From Anaerolineales bacterium (GTDB lineage: Bacteria > Chloroflexota > Anaerolineae > Anaerolineales > Villigracilaceae), in assembly GCA_024763295.1 (NCBI GenBank), contig JANTFU010000143.1, positions 1 to 6,261 on the forward strand: DNA of 6,261 nt, in the 5' to 3' direction. The position numbers and the translations under genes were made by a program. This document shows, in pieces, positions 1 through 5,985 of the stretch. A model generated the notes under the pieces. It saw nothing but the letters and a program-made list of their open reading frames with translations. It had not been told where the DNA came from and made no database searches. How positions within the stretch are numbered: the stretch's first letter is position 1; every line of letters begins with the position of its first letter.

Positions 1-1040
1 AAACCAGCGCAATGGAAGAAGCGGTCAATATCGGTTTAGAAGCGACCGATTTCTACGCCAAACGCGAGAAATATCGCCAGCAAAGCGGACGCTATCGACA
101 TGGGATTGGCATGGCAGTCGTCATGCACGGCAGCGGAATCGCCGATTTAGATATGGCGGCGGCAACCCTGAAAATGAACGATGACGGTTCTTTTAACTTG
201 CTGATCGGTGCAACTGATTTGGGAACCGGCTCAGACACCATTCTCGGACAAATGGCGGCGGAGGTTTTGGGCGTTCCGCTCGAAGACATTATTGTCTATT
301 CCTCGGATACCGATTTCACGCCCTTTGATGTCGGTGCGTATGCCAGCAGTACCACCTATATCAGCGGCGGCGCTGTCCGCAAAGCTGCCTTGAAGGTCAA
401 AGAGCAAATTTTGGAACATGCCGCTCTTATGTTGGAACTCTCAGACCCCAACACCTTGAAACTCGAAAATCGACAAGTCATCGCTCCGGATAGCCGCTCG
501 GTCACGTTGGAGGAAGTCGGCTTGAGCAGTTTGCATCAATTAAAGCAGCATCAAATTATGGCAACTGCCTCCCACACCAGTCCGCTCAGCCCACCGCCGA
601 CTGCCGTCCAATTCGCTGAAATCGTTCTGGATACCCAAACAGGGAAGATTGATACCGAACGCCTATTGATGGTGGTTGATTGCGGACGTGTTATTAACCC
701 CATCACCGCTTCCGGACAAGTAGAAGGCGGTATGTCACAAGCCCTTGGCTTTGCCTTGAGCGAAGAAATGCTCTTTGACGAAGATGGACAGCCCCTCAAC
801 GCGAGTTTGGGCAAATATCGCATTCCTCGGGCGGCAAAAATGCCTGCAACGGACGTGATTTTTATCCAGACAGATGAGCCAAGCGGACCCTTTGGCGCTA
901 AATCTGTCTCTGAAATCTCTATTGATGGCGTTGCCCCTGCAATGGCAAGCGCAATCCATAATGCAACCGGCGTGTGGATGCGCGAAGTTCCATACACGCC
1001 GGCACGAGTGAAAGCGGCATTAAACCAGAGAGAAAGATAA
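1..1040 (+). CDS. Xanthine dehydrogenase-family molybdopterin-binding subunit, C-terminal part (5' end outside window)
   Basis: This is the C-terminal ~345 residues of a molybdenum hydroxylase large subunit (xanthine dehydrogenase/aldehyde oxidase family, usually about 750-800 residues). These enzymes hydroxylate N-heterocycles or aldehydes at a Mo-pterin centre and pass electrons to FeS and FAD subunits. The frame is open to the left edge, with in-frame codons before the ATG at 12, so that ATG is internal. Numbering from it, visible motifs are GATDLGTGSDT (66-76, the glycine-rich Mo-pterin contact loop), GAYASSTTYISGG (108-120, pterin-binding segment), GQVEGGMSQALG (235-246) and GPFGAKSVSEIS (292-303). 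E301 matches the catalytic glutamate of the family GxKxxxE motif. From memory the sequence resembles E. coli XdhA more than the CO dehydrogenase CoxL branch, but the substrate cannot be assigned. It ends in TAATG, overlapping the next start by one base, so it heads or lies within an operon. The FeS and FAD subunit genes are not in the window. Confidence 0.93.
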   Translation, partial: TSAMEEAVNIGLEATDFYAKREKYRQQSGRYRHGIGMAVVMHGSGIADLDMAAATLKMNDDGSFNLLIGATDLGTGSDTILGQMAAEVLGVPLEDIIVYSSDTDFTPFDVGAYASSTTYISGGAVRKAALKVKEQILEHAALMLELSDPNTLKLENRQVIAPDSRSVTLEEVGLSSLHQLKQHQIMATASHTSPLSPPPTAVQFAEIVLDTQTGKIDTERLLMVVDCGRVINPITASGQVEGGMSQALGFALSEEMLFDEDGQPLNASLGKYRIPRAAKMPATDVIFIQTDEPSGPFGAKSVSEISIDGVAPAMASAIHNATGVWMREVPYTPARVKAALNQRER

Positions 1041-1867
1041 TGACTAAAATTACCTGCGTTGTAGATAATAATGCCGCAGAAAAAACAGGGCTTCAGCATG
1101 AACATGGGCTCTCTTTTTGGATTGAGACCGAAGATGGTAAGATTATATTTGACACGGGACAGACCTCCGCCGTCTTCGCACGTAATTTAGGCTTGCTCAA
1201 CCTAAAAATACAGGATGCCACAGCTCTGGCATTAAGTCATGCTCACTACGACCATACCGGAGGCTTGGAAGTTGCTCTCACGCAAAATGAGCATCTTAAA
1301 ATCTACGCCCACAGTGACCTTTTTCAGCCGCGTTATTCTTTTCGCGAGGGCGAATATCGCTCGATTGGGATTGCCATAACAGAAGAAGAACTCTCCAGTC
1401 GCGCAGAATTGCACCTCAGCGACGCACCCCAAGAGATTCTCCCCAATTTATGGACAACGGGAGAAATCTTTCCGCGCCCCGAGGCAGAGGGGCGTAGCGC
1501 ACATCATTTCATTCGCGTAGATGGAAAGTGGCAACCCGATCCTTACCGCGATGACCTTTCTCTGGTGCTCCAAACATCGGTGGGTTTGGTCGTTATTTGC
1601 GGATGTTGTCACGCGGGACTGTTGAATACATTGCTCTATGTGCAACAGCATTTTTCGGGACCGATCATCAGCATTTTAGGCGGAACCCACCTCAGGTCCG
1701 CGCGCGAAGCGGCATTAAAGCATGTCGCAAAAACGCTTGAGACGCGATATCCCGACGCGGAGCTTTATCTCAATCATTGTACGGGGAAAGAATCGCATGC
1801 CTTTTTAGCGAATCGATTTGGTGAGCGAGTAAAGGCTTTCCCGGCAGGAGCTATGCTTGAAATCTAA
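1040..1867 (+). CDS. MBL-fold metallohydrolase, COG1237 / dihydropterin-related family
   Basis: A 275-residue metallo-beta-lactamase-fold protein. The metal-binding HxHxDH motif is SHAHYDHTGG, with H67, H69, D71 and H72. Further likely ligands or family motifs are D181/D182 in DDLSL, H201 in CGCCHAG (198-203), H227 in GGTH and H256 in LNHCTG. The CGCCHAG and LNHCTG motifs are typical of the COG1237 branch, often labelled 7,8-dihydropterin-6-yl-methyl-4-(beta-D-ribofuranosyl)aminobenzene 5'-phosphate synthase after an archaeal member. That enzymatic label is weak for bacterial homologues. An in-frame ATG lies at 974, but the start at 1040 is preferred: it forms a TAATG overlap with the upstream stop, follows a GA-rich stretch (AGAGAGAAAG) and gives the usual family N-terminus directly before the first beta strand. 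No signal peptide is seen, so it is probably cytoplasmic. The position after a Mo-pterin enzyme suggests a linked role, possibly on a pterin or phosphoester, by inference only. Confidence 0.9.
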   Translation: MTKITCVVDNNAAEKTGLQHEHGLSFWIETEDGKIIFDTGQTSAVFARNLGLLNLKIQDATALALSHAHYDHTGGLEVALTQNEHLKIYAHSDLFQPRYSFREGEYRSIGIAITEEELSSRAELHLSDAPQEILPNLWTTGEIFPRPEAEGRSAHHFIRVDGKWQPDPYRDDLSLVLQTSVGLVVICGCCHAGLLNTLLYVQQHFSGPIISILGGTHLRSAREAALKHVAKTLETRYPDAELYLNHCTGKESHAFLANRFGERVKAFPAGAMLEI

Positions 1868-1876
1868 AGGAGAAAA

Positions 1877-2317
1877 ATGAGCACAAAAATAGGTGTTATC
1901 ATCTGTGATCGTTATCGGCGTTGTGCGGGCGGAAAATGTTTTCGCGCAATGAAAAACCGAGAAGGGGCTTTTGATATTTACGCAGACGAGGAAATTGAGT
2001 TGGTCGGGTACACCACCTGTGACGGTTGTCCGGGCGGAAATATCGAGTATGCCGGCGAAGAAATGGTCAAAAATGGCGCCGAGGTCATTCATCTGGCAAC
2101 GGGGCTGATTGTTGGTTATCCACCCTGCCCCTATATCCACACTTTTAAGGATTTCTTGGAAAAACGATACGATGTGAAAGTGGTGGTCGGGACGCATCCG
2201 ATTCCGCAGAAATATCTTGATATGCACACCGAATTAGGCACATGGGAGGATGAAGCCTGGCAGCCGTTACTCAACGCTACCATGGCTGACGAAGCGACTC
2301 GGCTTGCTTATAACTAG
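1877..2317 (+). CDS. CGGC-domain protein, putative metal-binding
   Basis: A 146-residue small soluble protein of the CGGC-domain family, thought to bind metal and of unknown function. The N-terminus has the typical beta strand and spaced cysteines: IGVIICDRYRRCAGGKC with C10, C16 and C21, followed by FRAMKNREGAF. The name-giving motif appears as TTCDGCPGG with C48 and C51, so the usual CGGC reads CDGC here. A further cysteine is C84 in YPPCPY, and GTH at 105-107 is also family-like. The start is clear: AAAGGAG at 1866-1872 lies five bases before the ATG, and the gene begins nine bases after the MBL stop. It is the last gene of the operon. The length is close to that of a complete single-domain member, and no transmembrane segment or signal peptide is seen. 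Six cysteines in a small protein beside a Mo enzyme fit metal or redox handling, but no reaction can be named. Confidence 0.88.
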   Translation: MSTKIGVIICDRYRRCAGGKCFRAMKNREGAFDIYADEEIELVGYTTCDGCPGGNIEYAGEEMVKNGAEVIHLATGLIVGYPPCPYIHTFKDFLEKRYDVKVVVGTHPIPQKYLDMHTELGTWEDEAWQPLLNATMADEATRLAYN

Positions 2318-2461
2318 AAAAATGCAGAACTTCCGCTTAGCCAAGTAGCCTGATATGCAAAAGTAGCGCCAACCTTCTCTGACGCAATCGTTTTCGGATG
2401 CAGGTGCTTGGATAAAACACAGCTTATATTTTCCCTAAATCAGTATAGCCTGTAGATTGCA

Positions 2462-2498
2462 AAAGGGCGACGTATCTAAACTGATTTCGTCGCCCTTT
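2462..2498 (+). terminator. Rho-independent terminator of the Mo-hydroxylase/MBL/CGGC operon
   Basis: AAAGGGCGACG (2462-2472) pairs perfectly with CGTCGCCCTTT (2488-2498), giving an 11-bp stem with a 15-base loop. The T-rich end TTTCTTATTG follows on the plus strand. It lies about 145 bases after the CGGC stop, so the mRNA would have a long 3' tail. The minus-strand side also ends in TTTT, so it may work in both directions. Confidence 0.75.
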
Positions 2499-2659
2499 CT
2501 TATTGTCCCCCATATACAGACATAACTAGCCTCGCTCTCACCATATATTGTTGTCCCTTGTGATTATTTAGCCAAAGCAATGTTAGAAAATGCGATGGCG
2601 GTAGATTTAAGTATTTTCATGGTAGGTTTCTGTAGATTTTAGATGGTTTTTAGCGATTT

Positions 2660-2720
2660 TTGCCCCAAAATTGATGGTGTCGCTTGCGATTATATTGCAG
2701 GTGCAATATTTCAGGGGCAA
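2660..2720. repeat. Nested inverted repeats able to form a three-way junction
   Basis: An outer stem TTGCCCC (2660-2666) / GGGGCAA (2714-2720) encloses two inner palindromes. The first, TCGC-TT-GCGA (2680-2689), would fold as RNA into G(CUUG)C with a short stem. The second, ATATTGCA-GG-TGCAATAT (2692-2709), has perfect 8-base arms with a 2-base centre. The latter also looks like a dimeric-repressor operator half-site pair. No T-run follows, so it is not a terminator. Function is unknown. Confidence 0.5.
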
Positions 2721-2802
2721 TTGTGAGTTTACCATGAGCGGACAGGGAATTGAAAATATTCAGGATGGAGATGTTGTGAAGCGAACGAGCAGAGATACAG
2801 GC

Positions 2803-2847
2803 AAAAAACTAATGTGCGCCAGAAGAATTCCTTTTGGCGCACATTAG
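2803..2847 (-). terminator. Strong rho-independent terminator of the SLC12-type transporter gene
   Basis: CTAATGTGCGCCA (2809-2821) pairs with TGGCGCACATTAG (2835-2847) over 13 perfect base pairs. The stem extends inward through AGAAG/CTTTT with one G-U wobble and leaves a five-base loop. Reading the minus strand, the stem is directly followed by TTTTTT (complement of A2803-A2808). It starts 30 bases after the transporter stop codon. On the plus strand no T-run follows, so it acts on the minus strand. Confidence 0.92.
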
Positions 2848-2877
2848 CATCATATACATCAGACAGAATACTCGAAA

Positions 2878-5064
2878 CTATACCAAAGCGCTCTCGTGTC
2901 CCGAGTCATGCACAAAAATACAGGTGGACTGTGTTTCCTCCACTGCTTTGTGGATAAATTCAAGGCTAACACGATCTGCCAGCCCAAATATCTGTAAATC
3001 GGCATGTGCGTTTTTCTTGAGGAAATCATCCAATTCTCCTACATAAACGTTCCCTTGTGTATTGCGCGGCATACGTCCCAGTTTGATTAATTGCTTAAGA
3101 TAATTTTCAGCTGCAACTTTTTCGTTTTCGTCACTGACGACGGTTGTTAATTGGATATTTCCCTGCCAATTCTGGGCAATCTGGTATGCTAGCAGTAGGG
3201 AAAGATCGAGGTTGTGTAAACGCAAGCCAATTTCCCATTTGGGACCTTGTCCACGCAGCCAAATATTGATTGTTTGCTCCCTGCCCAAGCCTGCTAATGA
3301 GTGGGAAGCGAGTAAAACCATCCCCATATCATTTTCCATAGCGTTTTTGTAGATGGATTGAATATCTTTTTCAACAATCTCTTCGCGTAAAACAAGAAAT
3401 AGGATATTAGGGCGGAAAAAGGTACTGCGAAAGAGATCCATGCTGACCTGTGCACCCTGCTTGAGATTTTCTGCGCGTAAAACGGCGCTATGTGCGAAAA
3501 TCCCGTCATTTGCAAAAGCCTGAATTAGAGCGGTCAGTTCATCCTTAATAGGCGGGTTTTTCTCCGGAGAAATGCCCACCACGCGGACAGAGCCACGCGG
3601 CGCAGTGAGGGCTTTCAGAAAGCGATAGCTCCCAAGCAGGGTGTTGCTGTCCGTAAGAGGCATTAAAAGACTTGGTTTCCAGGCGCGCTCCTGATCTGTC
3701 GGGAGGGCGATGGTGCGCTTGGCAGCCCACTCTGCTACAGTGACAAAGAGACCGCTGCGCACATCGCTCCACGGGGCAGCAAGCTGACGGCGTGAGAGAA
3801 AAGTATAGATGCCAAACACCACAGAAAGAGCAATCAAACTGAAGGTTGGATTAATGAGAAACATCACAAAAATACAGCCCAAAAAACCTGTAAGGGGAAC
3901 AATGAAGGGGATACTGAATAATGGACGAAAACTGACCAGTTGCAATTTTTTCTCAAGCAGCACAACGCCATTCAACATGGCATAAGCGATCAAGAAGAAC
4001 ATCGTAATCAGGGGAGCGATAGCATTTAACCCGCCACCGCTTAATCCGAAAATCAACGTGCCTATTGCGAGAATGCCCGTTACATACATGGCATTACGAG
4101 GTTCTCCATTTTCGGTTTTTAGCCCCAGCCATTTCCCTTTAGGGAGAATTTCTTGCTCTGCCAATGCTTGCAGAAGACGTGGCGCGCCAACCATCGAGGT
4201 CAAGGCAGAAGAGAAGGTGGCTGCGAGAATGCCTGCCAACACAGCGGGACCAAAAGCAGATTTCTCAACCATGATGGTTAGGTTGCTAACTAGCTCTTCA
4301 GGAGATGCGACACGAGCCAACCAATAGGCTAATACTATATAAATAACAAATGACAAGGCAACCGCTGAAAGAGTGCCTTTTGGGATACTTTCGCGGGGGT
4401 CTTTCAAATCTCCGGACATATTCACACCAGCGAGAACACCGGTTACTGCGGGGAAGAATACCGCGAAAACCTGCCAAAAATTTCCATCTGAAAAGTTTCC
4501 CCAGATTTGAGGGGTGTTCACCATGCCATCTTTGCCTAAAATAGCAAAGCTGCCCAGAAAAATTGCAACGAGAGAAATACCCAAAACCGCTAAAATGCCG
4601 TATTGAATGCGGGCGGCAAAATTGGCGCTGATCAACGCAATGGCAAAAGCAAAGGAAAAACTGACAAAAAGCACCAAAGCTGCGGGATGATTAGGAAAAA
4701 TGCTTACCCAGCCTTCGGTAAAAGCAAAGAGATAAAAACCAACTGAAATAGCCTGTGCCAGATAGAGGGGCAGGCTGATGCTGCCGCCTACTTCAAGACC
4801 AAGTGACTGCGCAATGATCGAAAAAGCGCCTCCGGCACGGACGCGGATATTGGTTGCTACCGAGGAGATGGACATTGCCGTTGACGCAGTGATTGCATTT
4901 GCAATGATGATAATTAGTAATGCGCCACCTAAGCCCGCGTTGCCTACCACCCAACCTTCGCGCAGATACATGATTGCGCCGAGAATGGTCAGGGTAGTAG
5001 GTGTGAAAACGCCGCTTAGGGTGTTTAATTTGGGTGTAGAGGTGTTTTGAGTTTCAGCAATCAT
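2878..5064 (-). CDS. SLC12-family (cation-chloride cotransporter-like) APC-superfamily permease with C-terminal cytosolic domain
   Basis: A 728-residue inner-membrane transporter. Residues 18 to about 425 form the APC-fold membrane core of about 12 helices, and 430-728 form a soluble domain. Similarity to animal NKCC/KCC proteins is seen from recalled sequences: TM1 LTILGAIMYLREGWVVGNAG (25-44), SSVATNIRVRAGGAF (67-81), TM6 FFPAVTGVLAGVNMSGD (203-219) followed by IPKGTL, and TM8 FSSALTSMVGAPRLLQAL (284-301). Residues matching NKCC1 ion sites are Y111, P205 and T208 (potassium), the G-V-L of TM6 (chloride) and S285/S286 (sodium). The C-terminal part has W462KP, RPNILFLVLR (551-560) and an INIW...LLLAYQIAQNWQG stretch (599-635) resembling the conserved SLC12 C-terminal region. 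It likely couples ion gradients to chloride or potassium movement; many bacterial homologues are annotated only as amino acid permeases. The ATG at 5064 has a weak AGGGA about ten bases upstream and gives a typical short N-terminal tail. It is probably a single-gene transcript, flanked by terminators. Confidence 0.9.
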   Translation of the reverse strand: MIAETQNTSTPKLNTLSGVFTPTTLTILGAIMYLREGWVVGNAGLGGALLIIIIANAITASTAMSISSVATNIRVRAGGAFSIIAQSLGLEVGGSISLPLYLAQAISVGFYLFAFTEGWVSIFPNHPAALVLFVSFSFAFAIALISANFAARIQYGILAVLGISLVAIFLGSFAILGKDGMVNTPQIWGNFSDGNFWQVFAVFFPAVTGVLAGVNMSGDLKDPRESIPKGTLSAVALSFVIYIVLAYWLARVASPEELVSNLTIMVEKSAFGPAVLAGILAATFSSALTSMVGAPRLLQALAEQEILPKGKWLGLKTENGEPRNAMYVTGILAIGTLIFGLSGGGLNAIAPLITMFFLIAYAMLNGVVLLEKKLQLVSFRPLFSIPFIVPLTGFLGCIFVMFLINPTFSLIALSVVFGIYTFLSRRQLAAPWSDVRSGLFVTVAEWAAKRTIALPTDQERAWKPSLLMPLTDSNTLLGSYRFLKALTAPRGSVRVVGISPEKNPPIKDELTALIQAFANDGIFAHSAVLRAENLKQGAQVSMDLFRSTFFRPNILFLVLREEIVEKDIQSIYKNAMENDMGMVLLASHSLAGLGREQTINIWLRGQGPKWEIGLRLHNLDLSLLLAYQIAQNWQGNIQLTTVVSDENEKVAAENYLKQLIKLGRMPRNTQGNVYVGELDDFLKKNAHADLQIFGLADRVSLEFIHKAVEETQSTCIFVHDSGHESALV

Positions 5065-5132
5065 ATTTTGAGCATCCCTATTTAGATATTTGCCTGAGAG
5101 TGTTCGCTATCAGGCTGCTGTAAAAAATGGTA
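5065..5132 (-). promoter_or_regulatory. Probable promoter/leader interval of the transporter gene, with inverted repeat
   Basis: This is the only stretch between the upstream terminator and the transporter start, so its promoter should lie here or the gene depends on read-through. It contains an inverted repeat GCCTGA (5092-5097) / TCAGGC (5110-5115) separated by 12 bases, which could be an operator or a leader hairpin. I could not identify a convincing -35/-10 pair. A weak AGGGA ribosome binding site lies at about 5075-5079. Confidence 0.35.
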
Positions 5133-5175
5133 GAAAAAAAGACCCTCTTTATGCTGTAGCAAGAAGAGGGCTTTT
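5133..5175 (-). terminator. Rho-independent terminator of the coiled-coil gene pair
   Basis: Read on the minus strand, AAAAG-CCCTCTT pairs with AAGAGGG-T-CTTTT (plus-strand arms 5137-5149 and 5164-5175, one bulged base at 5142), with a 14-base loop. The 3' arm runs into an uninterrupted T tract, then CTA. It begins about 15 bases after the stop codon of the membrane-anchored coiled-coil gene. Confidence 0.88.
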
Positions 5176-5190
5176 GATTATCAACGAAAA

Positions 5191-5985
5191 CTAAGGCGTT
5201 GAGGTTTCTCCCGCTTCAGCATCTGCTGTGGGCGCAGCTTCTGTCGGTACTGCTAACTCTACGGGCATCCCGCTAACCAGCAATTGCCAAGCCAAATCCA
5301 CGTCGCCGATCGCTACTACGGGGAAATCGGGCAGATTTCCGAGCGCCATATCCAACCTATCAACGGCAATCTGCAAAGTTTCATCATCTTCAGGCGCAAA
5401 CTCAGCCAAGAGATCACGAGCTGCCTGCACATCGGCTTGTGCGGAGCCAAAATTGCTTTGGGCGAGATATAAACGCCCACGCGAGAGCAGCTCGATCACA
5501 CGGCTGACTTGCACATCATGCTCCAAGCCCGCAATTACAGAGTTTTCACCGTTTAGCAGTTCGTCGTGCGCCTCGGTTGTTTCGCCCAAGGTTTCCAGTG
5601 TTTCCTGAATTTCATCCAACTGTTTCAGGCTGACGCTGTGTTTCTCAATCATCTCATCGAGGGCGACCAGTTGCCCTTCAAAAGATGCGATCTGCTGGGC
5701 ACTTTCGGTCTGGCGTTGTTCAAGGTCGTTTAAGCGGTTTGCCAAAGCCTCGTTTTCAGCCGATAGCGCTTCCATATCCGCTTCCTGTTTGGCTTGAATA
5801 GCGGCAATTTCTTCGGTATTTCTATCCAAAGGGGTGATAACACGCTCATATACATAAGGCATCCCTTTATAGATCAATGCTGCCAATCCCAATAAAACTA
5901 TCAGGAAGAGCAAAAAACGCATTGTCTTTCCAAGAGCAAGCCACAGGCGTTTAAAAAATGAAGGGCGTTCTTTTTCCGCGCTCAT
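5191..5985 (-). CDS. Membrane-anchored coiled-coil protein, function unknown
   Basis: A 264-residue protein I do not recognise as a named family. The N-terminus is basic (KERPSFFKRLWLALGKTMR), followed by one hydrophobic helix at about 22-40. This predicts an N-inside, C-outside single-span protein, with no signal peptidase site evident. Residues about 54-155 are rich in E, Q, L and A with heptad-like spacing and form a long coiled coil. Residues 157-240 look like paired amphipathic helices (VIELLSRGRLYLAQSNFGSAQ, AARDLLAEF), reminiscent of a TPR hairpin, and end in an A/T/E-rich low-complexity tail (244-264). The layout recalls HemX-like or other single-span scaffold proteins, but this is shape only. 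The ATG at 5985 overlaps the upstream gene's TAA by one base (TAATG), and AGGAG lies at 5996-6000, supporting translational coupling. A terminator follows the TAG stop. Confidence 0.85.
   Translation of the reverse strand: MSAEKERPSFFKRLWLALGKTMRFLLFLIVLLGLAALIYKGMPYVYERVITPLDRNTEEIAAIQAKQEADMEALSAENEALANRLNDLEQRQTESAQQIASFEGQLVALDEMIEKHSVSLKQLDEIQETLETLGETTEAHDELLNGENSVIAGLEHDVQVSRVIELLSRGRLYLAQSNFGSAQADVQAARDLLAEFAPEDDETLQIAVDRLDMALGNLPDFPVVAIGDVDLAWQLLVSGMPVELAVPTEAAPTADAEAGETSTP

Larger units (their letters stand above)
2318..2877. other. Convergent intergenic region without a convincing gene
   Basis: This 560-base stretch separates the plus-strand operon from the convergent minus-strand transporter gene. 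It contains two terminator hairpins (2462-2498 and 2809-2847), a nested inverted-repeat block (2660-2720) and a T-rich section around 2600-2661. The longest plausible ORF is 57 codons (2674-2847, plus strand); it runs into the transporter terminator and has no good ribosome binding site. No tRNA-like fold, transposase fragment or phage-type sequence was recognised. Some 300 bases between the two terminators have no evident purpose. Confidence 0.7.

Noticed and set aside
12..14. ATG at 12 as the start of the Mo-hydroxylase subunit
   Set aside because: The frame is open upstream to the window edge and the protein would lack the N-terminal half of the family; the ATG is an internal methionine.
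974..1039. ATG at 974 as the start of the MBL gene
   Set aside because: It would overlap conserved upstream coding sequence by 67 bases and add a 22-residue non-family extension; the TAATG start at 1040 fits better.
551..1105. 184-codon minus-strand ORF
   Set aside because: It lies antisense to the strongly conserved C-terminus of the Mo-hydroxylase and shows no recognisable domain; it is a shadow frame.
2343..2469. Imperfect direct repeat (AGCCTG ... TGCAAAAG at 2347-2363 and 2447-2465)
   Set aside because: Only two short matching blocks with unequal spacing (9 versus 11 bases) and no flanking element; chance is likely.
2564..2620. Minus-strand 18-residue ORF resembling a signal peptide start (MKILKSTAIAFSNIALAK)
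   Set aside because: It stops after 18 codons, has no good ribosome binding site and no gene follows that it could lead; possibly a decayed gene start, but unsupported.
2809..2847. The 13-bp hairpin as a bidirectional terminator
   Set aside because: The plus-strand side is followed by CATCATATAC without a T-run; only the minus-strand side has TTTTTT.
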